A DNA stretch of 61,240 bases, from positions 1-61,240 of the forward strand of contig NZ_QCZJ01000031.1 in assembly GCF_003075435.1 (NCBI RefSeq), in the 5' to 3' direction. Position 1 is the first letter of the stretch. The number at the start of each line of letters is the position of its first letter. Both the position numbers and the translations under genes were made by a program. Below, in pieces: positions 54,633 to 61,240 of the stretch. The notes under the pieces are model-generated. The model did no database searches, was not told where the DNA came from, and saw nothing but the letters and a program-made list of their open reading frames with translations. The DNA is from Terrimonas sp. Its GTDB lineage: Bacteria > Bacteroidota > Bacteroidia > Chitinophagales > Chitinophagaceae.

Positions 54633-55916
54633 ATGCGCATAGAACAGCTATATGATCATTTCCTGCAATTTTCATCTGTAGAAACAGATACCAGGAAACT
54701 TAAGCCCGGTGATATTTTTTTTGCTTTGAAAGGCCCAAGCTTCAACGGCAATCTTTTTGCCAAAAAGGCGCTTGATGAAGGCGCCGCTTTTGTGGTGGTA
54801 GATGAAGACCCGGGCTTTTCTGATAACAGGATCATCCGCACGGCTAATGTACTTACTACCCTGCAGGAGCTTGCGGGTTATCACAGGCGGCAATTCAATA
54901 TTCCTGTTATTGCTATTACCGGCAGCAACGGAAAAACAACGACCAAGGAGCTGGTTCATGCTGTGCTTTCTTCTGCATACAGAACCTATACCACCCAGGG
55001 AAATTTAAACAACCATATCGGTATACCACTTACATTACTGGCTATACAAAAAGACGCGGAAATAGCCGTAGTGGAAATGGGTGCTAACCATCTTAAAGAA
55101 ATAGAAGGCTATTGTGTATATACTGCGCCTACTCACGGTTTGATCACTAATTGCGGCAAAGCTCATCTTGAAGGTTTTGGCGGCATTGAAGGCGTAAGAA
55201 AAGGAAAGGGGGAACTGTTTGATTACCTGCGCCTGAATAATGGCACTGCTTTCGTAATGTGGGATTATGATTACCTGCGGGAGATGAGCAAAGGAATTCC
55301 TACCATATATACATATGGAACGGATGCGGCTAATATAACCGGCAATACCATTAAAAGCGAACCTTTTCTTGAAATAGGCTGGATAAAAGCCGGCAATATT
55401 ATGCCTGTTCAAACACAACTGGTAGGCGATTATAACCTGCCAAACGTGCTGGCTGCTATTGCTGCAGGCAAATATTTTAAAGTTCCTGATGAAAAGATCA
55501 TTGCATCTATTCAGCAATACACACCTTCAAACAGCCGCTCACAGTTGATTGAAAAAGGAAGCAATAAAATTATACTGGATGCCTATAACGCCAACCCGAG
55601 CAGCATGAAGCTGGCAATAGAGAATTTTTCAAAAATCCGGGCTGACAATAAAGTATTGGTATTAGGGGCTATGATGGAACTTGGCCCTGAAAGTAAAAAA
55701 GAACACCAGGACATTGTTTCCCTGATAAAAAATTATACGTGGAGCAATGTGATTTTGGTGGGAGGAGATTTTGAAGGTATTGCTGAGCCTTTTGTATATT
55801 TTAAAAATGCAACCGAAGCTACAGCCTGGTTAAAGCAACACAAGCCGGTAAATAGTTCATTGCTGGTAAAGGGTTCGAGGAGTATGAAGATGGAAACCAT
55901 ATTAGATGTGTTGTGA
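54633..55916 (+). CDS. murF: UDP-N-acetylmuramoyl-tripeptide--D-alanyl-D-alanine ligase
   Basis: About 427 residues from ATG 54633 (MRIEQLYDHFLQ); an upstream start at 54594 lies in repeat sequence. The Mur ligase layout is complete: SVETDTRKLKPGDIFFALKG in domain 1, ITGSNGKTTTKELVHAVL as P-loop, NNHIGIPLTLL, VVEMGANHLKEIEGY, and a C-terminal domain with LDAYNANPSSMKLAIENF and VLGAMMELGPES. It joins D-Ala-D-Ala to the UDP-MurNAc-tripeptide in the cytoplasm. It is not in a dcw cluster here. Confidence 0.93.
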   Translation: MRIEQLYDHFLQFSSVETDTRKLKPGDIFFALKGPSFNGNLFAKKALDEGAAFVVVDEDPGFSDNRIIRTANVLTTLQELAGYHRRQFNIPVIAITGSNGKTTTKELVHAVLSSAYRTYTTQGNLNNHIGIPLTLLAIQKDAEIAVVEMGANHLKEIEGYCVYTAPTHGLITNCGKAHLEGFGGIEGVRKGKGELFDYLRLNNGTAFVMWDYDYLREMSKGIPTIYTYGTDAANITGNTIKSEPFLEIGWIKAGNIMPVQTQLVGDYNLPNVLAAIAAGKYFKVPDEKIIASIQQYTPSNSRSQLIEKGSNKIILDAYNANPSSMKLAIENFSKIRADNKVLVLGAMMELGPESKKEHQDIVSLIKNYTWSNVILVGGDFEGIAEPFVYFKNATEATAWLKQHKPVNSSLLVKGSRSMKMETILDVL

Positions 55917-55964
55917 GTTGTCATAATGCATTAACATTTGTTCATCTGCAGCAGGTGATCAGGC

Positions 55965-56090
55965 AGACCCCTCCTTGGGTCGGGGTGACAAGCTATAGTA
56001 CAATGTTCGGCATTAAAATAAATGTTCAACAATTGTAGTATAGCTCAGCATAATTCCCACAGCTTGTCTCCCCGACCCAAGGAGGGGTCT
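55965..56090. repeat. 126-bp long inverted repeat
   Basis: 30-bp arms (55965-55994 and 56061-56090) differ at one base; the arm begins AGACCCCTCCTTGGGTCGGG. The 66-bp centre contains a second pairing (TATAGTACAATGTT against AACAATTGTAGTATA). It could form one long hairpin. It follows murF but lacks a T tract, so a mobile or palindromic repeat is more likely than a terminator. Confidence 0.65.
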
Positions 56091-56204
56091 ATGCCTTATG
56101 CCAGCGCATATTTTTTAAATCGAAAAATTGAAATATATCCTACCTAAAAAATCCTCCTCCAATTCAGATTAAATAAGGAAATTTGCAAAAAATTCCCCGG
56201 AACG

Positions 56205-56669
56205 ATGAGTGAAGAAAAAAAGCCCGGCTATTTATCTTCTGTTTTAGACAACAGGTGCCCACGATGCAGAACAGGTAAGCTTTTCGTGAATAGCAACCCT
56301 TACAAGCTCAAATCAGTTGTAAAAATGAATAAGAGCTGCCCCGTATGCGGCCAGCCAACAGAAATAGAAGTAGGCTTTTATTACGGTACAGCCTATGTGA
56401 GCTATGCATTAACCGTTGCTTTTTGCGTAACTACATTTGTAGCATGGTGGGTGCTGATCGGCTTTTCTGTTCAGGATGGAGACTACAGGTTATTATACTG
56501 GGGTATAATTAATGCTGTATTGCTTATAGTATTGCAGCCTGTATTTATGCGCTTATCCAGAAGCTTATGGCTCTCCTGGTTTGTAAAGTATGAGCCTGAC
56601 TGGAAAAACAAACCCATTTCTTCTGAAAGCGTGGAACGCGTTGTGCCAGAGCAGATGAATAACTGGTAA
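56205..56669 (+). CDS. DUF983 family membrane protein
   Basis: 154 residues. Two Cys pairs near the N-terminus (CPRCRTGKLF and CPVCGQ) look like a zinc ribbon, then two membrane helices (about 65-87 and 93-115) in FYYGTAYVSYALTVAFCVTTFVAWW. This is the DUF983 pattern. Members have been linked to cytochrome oxidase neighbourhoods in alphaproteobacteria, but none is visible here. Function unknown. Confidence 0.82.
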   Translation: MSEEKKPGYLSSVLDNRCPRCRTGKLFVNSNPYKLKSVVKMNKSCPVCGQPTEIEVGFYYGTAYVSYALTVAFCVTTFVAWWVLIGFSVQDGDYRLLYWGIINAVLLIVLQPVFMRLSRSLWLSWFVKYEPDWKNKPISSESVERVVPEQMNNW

Positions 56670-56726
56670 AAGCCATTATACGGCGGCCCGCAAGCGAACT
56701 ATTAAGCATGCCAAATGCAATAAACA

Positions 56727-56809
56727 GAACACGGATAAAACGGATATGACTGATATTCACAGAATATATCTGCGTTAATCCGCAACATCAGTGTCTTCCG
56801 TGTGCTATT
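56727..56809. repeat. 83-bp ACACGGATAAAACGGATA repeat, copy B
   Basis: It begins GAACACGGATAAAACGGATA and ends CCGTGTGCTATT like copy A at 45217-45299, in the same orientation. The similarity continues weakly past the right end (AAAAAG, then TGTAGTGC). It lies just before the small membrane ORF at 56847. Confidence 0.7.
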
Positions 56810-56846
56810 TTTAAAAAGAGATTACTGTAGTGCCGCGTCAAGCAAG

Positions 56847-57008
56847 ATGGAATTTGTAGCAGAAAGCGCCAGGAAATCCATTTTCAACATTCATTCACCC
56901 GTTTACCCGGGAATACTTATCTTCATTTATAGTATCACTGCTGTAACGATTGTTGTGTTTGCTTCTGTGCCGGCAGATATTTTCATTCATTTCATCTTCC
57001 ATTCATGA
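56847..57008 (+). CDS. 53-aa single-helix membrane protein coupled to the GntP permease gene
   Basis: ATG 56847 opens 53 codons. Residues 1-19 are polar and basic, residues about 22-42 form one membrane helix (GILIFIYSITAVTIVVFASV), and the tail is FIHFIFHS. The stop TGA (57006-57008) overlaps the GntP start ATG (57005) as ATGA, which is the typical sign of translational coupling. A longer in-frame reading from 56802 would begin inside the dispersed repeat. It may be a regulator or accessory subunit of the permease (inference). No family was recognised. Confidence 0.6.
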   Translation: MEFVAESARKSIFNIHSPVYPGILIFIYSITAVTIVVFASVPADIFIHFIFHS

Positions 57009-58318
57009 CATTGCTCATTATTGCTTTCTGCATTGTATTACTCGTATTGTTGATCACGTGGGGCAAAACAAATGCCTTTCTTGCTTTTCTCATAGTATCA
57101 CTGCTTGCAGGCTGGCTGCTGGGCATACCTGTAACCAAACTTGCAGGCGCTGTTGAAAAAGGTATGGGCGATACGCTCGGGTCGCTTACTGCCGTAATTA
57201 TGATGGGCGCAATGCTGGGTAAGCTTGTAGCAGAAAGCGGGGCGGCGCAACAGATCGCTTCATCGCTGATGAAAACATTTGGTGTTAAGTATATTCAATG
57301 GGCATTGATGGTAACCGGTTTTGTAATTGGAATTCCCCTGTTTTATAATGTAGGTTTTGTGTTGATGGTGCCACTTATTTTTTCAGTAGCATATCAATAT
57401 AAATTACCTGCGGTATATATTGGTTTACCAATGCTGGCATCGCTTTCGGTTACTCACGGTTATCTGCCACCGCATCCTGCACCGGCTGCATTGGTCAAAC
57501 AATTTAATGCCAATATGGGTTTAACGCTGTTGTATGGGTTGGCAGTTGCCATTCCTGCTATAATTATTGCCGGGCCCATTTTTGCCAAAACATTAAAAAA
57601 AATTGTAGCCAAACCATTACAAACTTTTCAACAGGAACTAATACCAGAGGAGAAACTACCCGGGCTGGGCAATAGTCTTTTTTCTTCCCTGCTGCCGGTT
57701 GTTTTGCTGATTGCAACTACTATACTGCCGCTGGTGATACCACAATCTGACGCAATAAAAGACGCTTCAGGGTTTGTCGGCAATTCAATGATCGTAATGC
57801 TTATCGCCGTGGTTACAGCCACTTTCACGCTTGGCAGATCAACCGGCATGAGCATGAAAAGAATTATGCAGGTATATGAGAGTGCGGTTAAGGATGTGGC
57901 AATGATATTACTGATCATAGCCGGCGCAGGCGCCTTTAAAGAAGTGCTTACCGTAAGCGGGGTAAGTACAGAAATCGCCAAAGCGCTTGAATCATGGCCA
58001 CTTCATCCGTTGTTATTAGCATGGCTTATAGCCTGCGTGATAAGAGTATGCATTGGCTCAGCAACCGTTGCCGGCTTAACCACTGCAGGTATCGTTGCCC
58101 CGATGGTAGCCCAGGGAAATGTAGACCCCAACCTGATGGTATTATCCATCGGTGCCGGAAGCCTTATGTTCTCGCATGTAAATGATGGCGGTTTCTGGTT
58201 GTTTAAAGAGTATTTTAACCTGAGTGTAAAAGATACACTCCGGTCGTGGTCGCTGATGGAAACCATTGTGGCGATTGTTGGGCTTGCGGGAGTGATGTTG
58301 CTGAGTTTGGTTGTATAG
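57005..58318 (+). CDS. GntP-family gluconate-type proton symporter
   Basis: 437 residues with about 12 membrane helices. The family shows in LGSLTAVIMMGAMLGKLVAESGAAQQIA, GYLPPHPAPAALVKQFNANMGLTLLYG, GSATVAGLTTAGIVAPMV and SLMFSHVNDGGFWLFKEYFNLSVKDTLRSWSLMET, the last being the C-terminal hallmark of GntT/GntU-type permeases. Substrates of this family are gluconate and related sugar acids; which one cannot be told. It is preceded by a coupled 53-aa ORF and followed by no kinase. Confidence 0.9.
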   Translation: MTLLIIAFCIVLLVLLITWGKTNAFLAFLIVSLLAGWLLGIPVTKLAGAVEKGMGDTLGSLTAVIMMGAMLGKLVAESGAAQQIASSLMKTFGVKYIQWALMVTGFVIGIPLFYNVGFVLMVPLIFSVAYQYKLPAVYIGLPMLASLSVTHGYLPPHPAPAALVKQFNANMGLTLLYGLAVAIPAIIIAGPIFAKTLKKIVAKPLQTFQQELIPEEKLPGLGNSLFSSLLPVVLLIATTILPLVIPQSDAIKDASGFVGNSMIVMLIAVVTATFTLGRSTGMSMKRIMQVYESAVKDVAMILLIIAGAGAFKEVLTVSGVSTEIAKALESWPLHPLLLAWLIACVIRVCIGSATVAGLTTAGIVAPMVAQGNVDPNLMVLSIGAGSLMFSHVNDGGFWLFKEYFNLSVKDTLRSWSLMETIVAIVGLAGVMLLSLVV

Positions 58319-58517
58319 CAAATAAATACAATAGCCTGTAACACTGCGGATTTCTTTTTATCAATTGTATTTGCGAAACAGCACCCCGGAAAACAATTTT
58401 TATAAGTGGTTAGAATTTAAGGCGGCAGATAAAAAAGCGAAAGTTTTTCGGGGAGAAGAGGTTCGTATATTTATGAGTTGTGCGTCATGTTAACCGTCCG
58501 TAATTCACCATCCTTCA

Positions 58518-58766
58518 ATGAGAGAAAAATATCTTGAAATTTTAAGTACGATCGAAGAATTAGAAATGTCTTTCAGGGAAAATCAAGCAATAATTCTCAC
58601 TGAAGACGACTTGAAATGTCTTGTATTTCATAAAATTTATGATTTATTCTTGCATAATACTCTCACTTTCAACACAGAGATCAAAGGCAGTCCTTTGCAC
58701 GCTGAATTGAAATTTTGCAGGGCTAAAACAGGTATCACTGATATCAGGACTTTGCAAAATAAATAG
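58518..58766 (+). CDS. Small hypothetical protein
   Basis: 82 residues, soluble, largely helical (EKYLEILSTIEELEMSFRENQ then DDLKCLVFHKIYDLFLHNTL). No family, signal or motif was recognised. The DNA here is A+T-richer than the core genes nearby. Part of a group of three unrecognised genes at the end of the window. Confidence 0.5.
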   Translation: MREKYLEILSTIEELEMSFRENQAIILTEDDLKCLVFHKIYDLFLHNTLTFNTEIKGSPLHAELKFCRAKTGITDIRTLQNK

Positions 58767-58967
58767 GATAAAACAACTTGTCGAAAGGGATCAAAGAAGT
58801 TAAGTTTTGGGATTATTAGCAATTTTTAATAAGAAAAATGATAGTTTCAATCAATTTATCTCAGCATTTCAGTCAAACAGCGACATTAAAGCAAAATATT
58901 ACTCCAGAATAGTTGACGTTTGAAGTAAGTGATCAACTTGTTGGATAATTATTTTAAATTAGCAATC

Positions 58968-60437
58968 ATGACCTCTAAACTTTTATTTCATATTGTTTTC
59001 TTGTTTATCACGTTTTTCATAAACCTAAAAAAAGTAGACGCTCAAATCCCTGCAATCAAATCTCAATTTGCCACTGGGTTCGAGAAAGGTTTTAAGGAGG
59101 GCTACTGTTATAATACAAAATCTATATACTGTAATCCGGCAATAACCCCAATTACACCTATCCCGAGAATTAATGAAAGTGAACAGAGTTACCAAGATGG
59201 ATTTAATAGAGGATTTCAAACAGGACTCGACCTTCAACGAGTTGAAAGCAGTAGTGGGACGACTTCACCCAGTGGAACAAACTACTCCTCGATCCCAAAT
59301 TATAAGTTCAATGACTATGTTCCGCAAACTTCTGTCAGTGACTACGTTAATGTATTAGCTTATAAACAGGCCCTTTTCAATAAGAGGGTTCAATGGGTAC
59401 AGCAGCGAATTGACGGAATATACGATCTATCTTATAATCTCCTATCGCAAGAAGGAACAGACAAGATAAAAACCTCAATATTAAACTTCCGTGATTATCT
59501 CAAAAGTAGAACCGATTTAGGCGACTTTTCTGATGACAGAGTTATCGCTGTAATAGCAAGTTCTCTTAAAAAGATTGAAAGGGAAGTATATGACATTTAC
59601 AAAGATGAATCGAAGGCTCGAATTGAAAATGAAAGACAAAAGCAATTCGAAAACTATCTTTCAAGTGCTATTACAAGCTTAGATTCCGATCCTAAAAACT
59701 CATTGCAATTAACTCAAGAAGCCGAAAAAATGAATATTCAGTCGCCTTATATTTATGAAATAAAATCATTAGCATATAATAATTTAGGCATGCTTGAATT
59801 AGCTCTTGAGAATAAAGACAAATACATTTCCACCGCTACTCTCACAAGTACCGAAATTCAAACTGCCGTTTATGAAAAAACCGTTCTACTCATAAAACTG
59901 TCTAAATATTCAGAAGCTTTAATTCAGTTAAATAGCAATGCATTTAATAACGCAGATGATACAGTCAAACAATCTCTTTTATTTTTGGAAACTATGATTT
60001 ATTATGGTCAAAAGAATTATCAAAATTCACTTGCCTCTACTAAAAAAATTCTTGCAGCATCATTTATAAACGAAATAAATAAAGAGGATGTGATAAGAAT
60101 AAAGCAGATCAAATCAGCATCATTACGAGAGTTGGGTAGGTATAAGGAGGCTTTAGATGAAATAAATTCAGCCATCAAAGAAAATAACTCCACGGACAAC
60201 CCGTCTCTTTATGCAACTAAGGGAAAAATTCTTTTTTTGACAAAAGATTATAAGAATGCTGTAAACGAATTCTTGAAAACAACTTTATTAGATGACACCG
60301 ATGGAGAATCCTTTTACTACTTAGGGTTATGTTATAAGAAGTTAAATATGAAGATAAAGGCTTGCGAGACTTTTCTAAAAGCCGTAAAATTAGGAAATCC
60401 CGACGCTCTGGATGAATATCCGAAGAATTGCAAGTGA
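58968..60437 (+). CDS. Exported TPR-repeat protein
   Basis: About 489 residues from ATG 58968 (MTSKLLFHIVFLFITFF), chosen over a GTG at 58929 because it opens the signal peptide (cleavage near KKVDAQ). The mature start contains two GF-x-x-G-F-x-x-G-type turns (TGFEKGFKEGY and DGFNRGFQTGL). A coiled or helical middle is followed by TPRs at about 225-470, for example ALDEINSAIKEN, YATKGKILFLTKDYKNAVNEFLKTT and ESFYYLGLCYKKLNMKIKACETFLKAV. It is a binding scaffold in the periplasm or outside; partners are unknown. Confidence 0.72.
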   Translation: MTSKLLFHIVFLFITFFINLKKVDAQIPAIKSQFATGFEKGFKEGYCYNTKSIYCNPAITPITPIPRINESEQSYQDGFNRGFQTGLDLQRVESSSGTTSPSGTNYSSIPNYKFNDYVPQTSVSDYVNVLAYKQALFNKRVQWVQQRIDGIYDLSYNLLSQEGTDKIKTSILNFRDYLKSRTDLGDFSDDRVIAVIASSLKKIEREVYDIYKDESKARIENERQKQFENYLSSAITSLDSDPKNSLQLTQEAEKMNIQSPYIYEIKSLAYNNLGMLELALENKDKYISTATLTSTEIQTAVYEKTVLLIKLSKYSEALIQLNSNAFNNADDTVKQSLLFLETMIYYGQKNYQNSLASTKKILAASFINEINKEDVIRIKQIKSASLRELGRYKEALDEINSAIKENNSTDNPSLYATKGKILFLTKDYKNAVNEFLKTTLLDDTDGESFYYLGLCYKKLNMKIKACETFLKAVKLGNPDALDEYPKNCK

Positions 60438-60493
60438 ACATCTTATTGCTAATCACAATAGAACATTACTTTAAATAATTAAAAATTTTATTT

Positions 60494-60775
60494 ATGACGC
60501 TGGAAGAAACGGCATCGAAGATCAACTCATTGCAGCATTTAATCGGACAGAAAGTCCCAAAATGGAATAGTATCATTTTGGAAATAATGCCTGCTCCAAA
60601 CAATGACAAATTTGTAGATTTTATAGAAATTTTCTTTCAGACTCAAAATATAAAACAAGCAGCCGAACAGACCGGGGCAAACGATTTTGAGATTCTTTTG
60701 ATTTTCCGTACTCCCAAACAGCATGGACTGTTCATCTATGAATGGTATTCATTTTTTTATTCCGAGAGTGACTAA
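60494..60775 (+). CDS. Small hypothetical protein
   Basis: 93 residues, soluble, beginning MTLEETASKINSLQHLIGQ and continuing FVDFIEIFFQTQNIKQAAEQTGANDFEILLIFRTPKQHG. No family was recognised. It follows the TPR gene by 56 bp on the same strand and shares its A+T-rich composition. Possibly co-transcribed. Confidence 0.5.
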   Translation: MTLEETASKINSLQHLIGQKVPKWNSIILEIMPAPNNDKFVDFIEIFFQTQNIKQAAEQTGANDFEILLIFRTPKQHGLFIYEWYSFFYSESD

Positions 60776-60786
60776 AACAAAGAAAC

Positions 60787-60988
60787 ACGAACGCACAACA
60801 TGGGGTTTGGCGTTATTGGGGCAGAAGAAAATATTTTCAGCTTTCGTACGATATTAGGCTGTGGTTCGGGCTGGACGTTTTTCAATTTGGCTTTTAGTTC
60901 ATAACTTCAACTTTAGTAACAATATTGGGCTTCGGTTCGGTCGGACGGAATATGAAATCCCCCAACAACGCCAAGCCCTGTTCGTTGT
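60787..60988. repeat. Imperfect inverted repeat of about 200 bp
   Basis: TTTGGCGTTATTGGGG (60806-60821) faces CCCCAACAACGCCAAG (60960-60975), with wider weak pairing outside (GCACAACATGGGG against CCTGTTCGTTGT). Between them ATATTAGGCTGTGGTTCGGG and ATATTGGGCTTCGGTTCGG are direct copies. A decayed repeat or cassette boundary is possible. Confidence 0.45.
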
Positions 60989-61127
60989 ATGTCACCCTAA
61001 ACGAGCATCCTACTTAAATTCAAACTAACAAGACTTTGCCAAGCTACCCCACGCAATTTTTAGCACATTGCAAGGCTGCAAATATCTACAGACGGACAAA
61101 AGAACAGACCAGGTGTAAATTCCTGAG

Positions 61128-61240
61128 ATGTTGACCCATTGTTCTTGCATGTTGACCCACTCCGGTTGCGATACTATGAGTAAGAGCTAAATGAGGTGAT
61201 AAAAATACGGATGAGTATTAAGAGTTGAGAGATTTTTTTC
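61128..61240. mobile_element. Possible IS21-type terminus (partial)
   Basis: ATGTTGACCCA occurs twice, at 61128-61138 and 61149-61159, a 21-bp period. IS21-family ends carry several such terminal repeats, and TTGACCCA-type repeats are what I recall from Bacteroidota members. The window ends before any transposase could be read, so this is tentative. Confidence 0.35.

Larger units (their letters stand above)
60776..61240. other. Gene-free end of the window
   Basis: No ORF could be supported. The first part is the decayed inverted repeat at 60787-60988, and the last part the tandem TTGACCCA motif at 61128-61159. The rest shows nothing recognisable. Confidence 0.6.

Overview
The window is chromosomal DNA from a member of the Bacteroidota, most likely family Chitinophagaceae or a close relative. 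The signs are a TPR protein of the SprE/PorW type (gliding / type IX secretion), a secreted PafA-type alkaline phosphatase, Bacteroidota-restricted families (DUF4251, DUF4294, DUF2130, DUF4126), a PVC-type heme protein with HEAT repeats, many N-termini ending in ...AQ signal-peptidase sites, and a textbook Bacteroidota promoter (TTG, 19 nt, TAnnTTTG) in front of rpsA. No rRNA, tRNA or CRISPR array was seen. These assignments come from reading motifs, not from a database search.

Layout. 0.4-6.2 kb: four tandem exported phosphoesterases (GDPD-esterase fusion, alkaline-phosphatase-superfamily enzyme, purple-acid-phosphatase-like enzyme, PafA-like phosphatase), probably a phosphate-scavenging cluster. 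6.2-6.6 kb: a 330-bp nested inverted-repeat element. 6.6-15.7 kb: a GDSL hydrolase, then an envelope block with bactofilin plus a membrane-anchored partner, the SprE/PorW-like protein, a class A penicillin-binding protein and a DUF218 protein. 16.0-16.4 kb: a sialidase pseudogene. 16.6-18.5 kb: rpsA. 18.8-24 kb: small housekeeping and hypothetical genes (HAD hydrolase, HEAT protein, APH-fold kinase, SlyD, Fe-S protein). 24.1-24.8 kb: a decayed ISAs1-type transposase. 24.9-31.6 kb: DUF808/DUF4126 membrane proteins and a carbohydrate group (jelly-roll lyase-like protein, GH-like lipoprotein, sialidase, DoxX-like protein). 31.6-35.4 kb: a two-gene operon of a sugar-phosphate isomerase/epimerase-like protein and a PVC-type cytochrome. 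35.6-44.9 kb: DUF2130 protein, MtfA-like peptidase, TlpA-like oxidoreductase, lysA, cmoA with a membrane methyltransferase, DUF4294 protein and an FG-GAP/heme lipoprotein. 44.9-46.0 kb: gene-free and rich in repeats. 46.0-58.3 kb: phosphocholine-type phospholipase C, DUF4251 lipoprotein, an orphan UmuD-like protein lacking both catalytic residues, 2'-5' RNA ligase-like protein, radical SAM protein, ABC ATPase, aldo/keto reductase, murF, DUF983 protein, and a small membrane ORF coupled to a GntP-type permease. 58.5-61.2 kb: accessory DNA with three unrecognised small or TPR genes, a decayed inverted repeat and a possible IS21-type terminus.

The strongest candidates for something new are the UmuD homologue with Ser-to-Ala and Lys-to-Arg changes at the catalytic dyad next to a near-palindromic operator-like site, the 53-aa membrane ORF overlapping the GntP permease gene, the short bactofilin partner that resembles an M23-peptidase anchor without the peptidase, and several families of palindromic intergenic repeats. 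No complete defence system or other obviously new multi-gene machine was seen.
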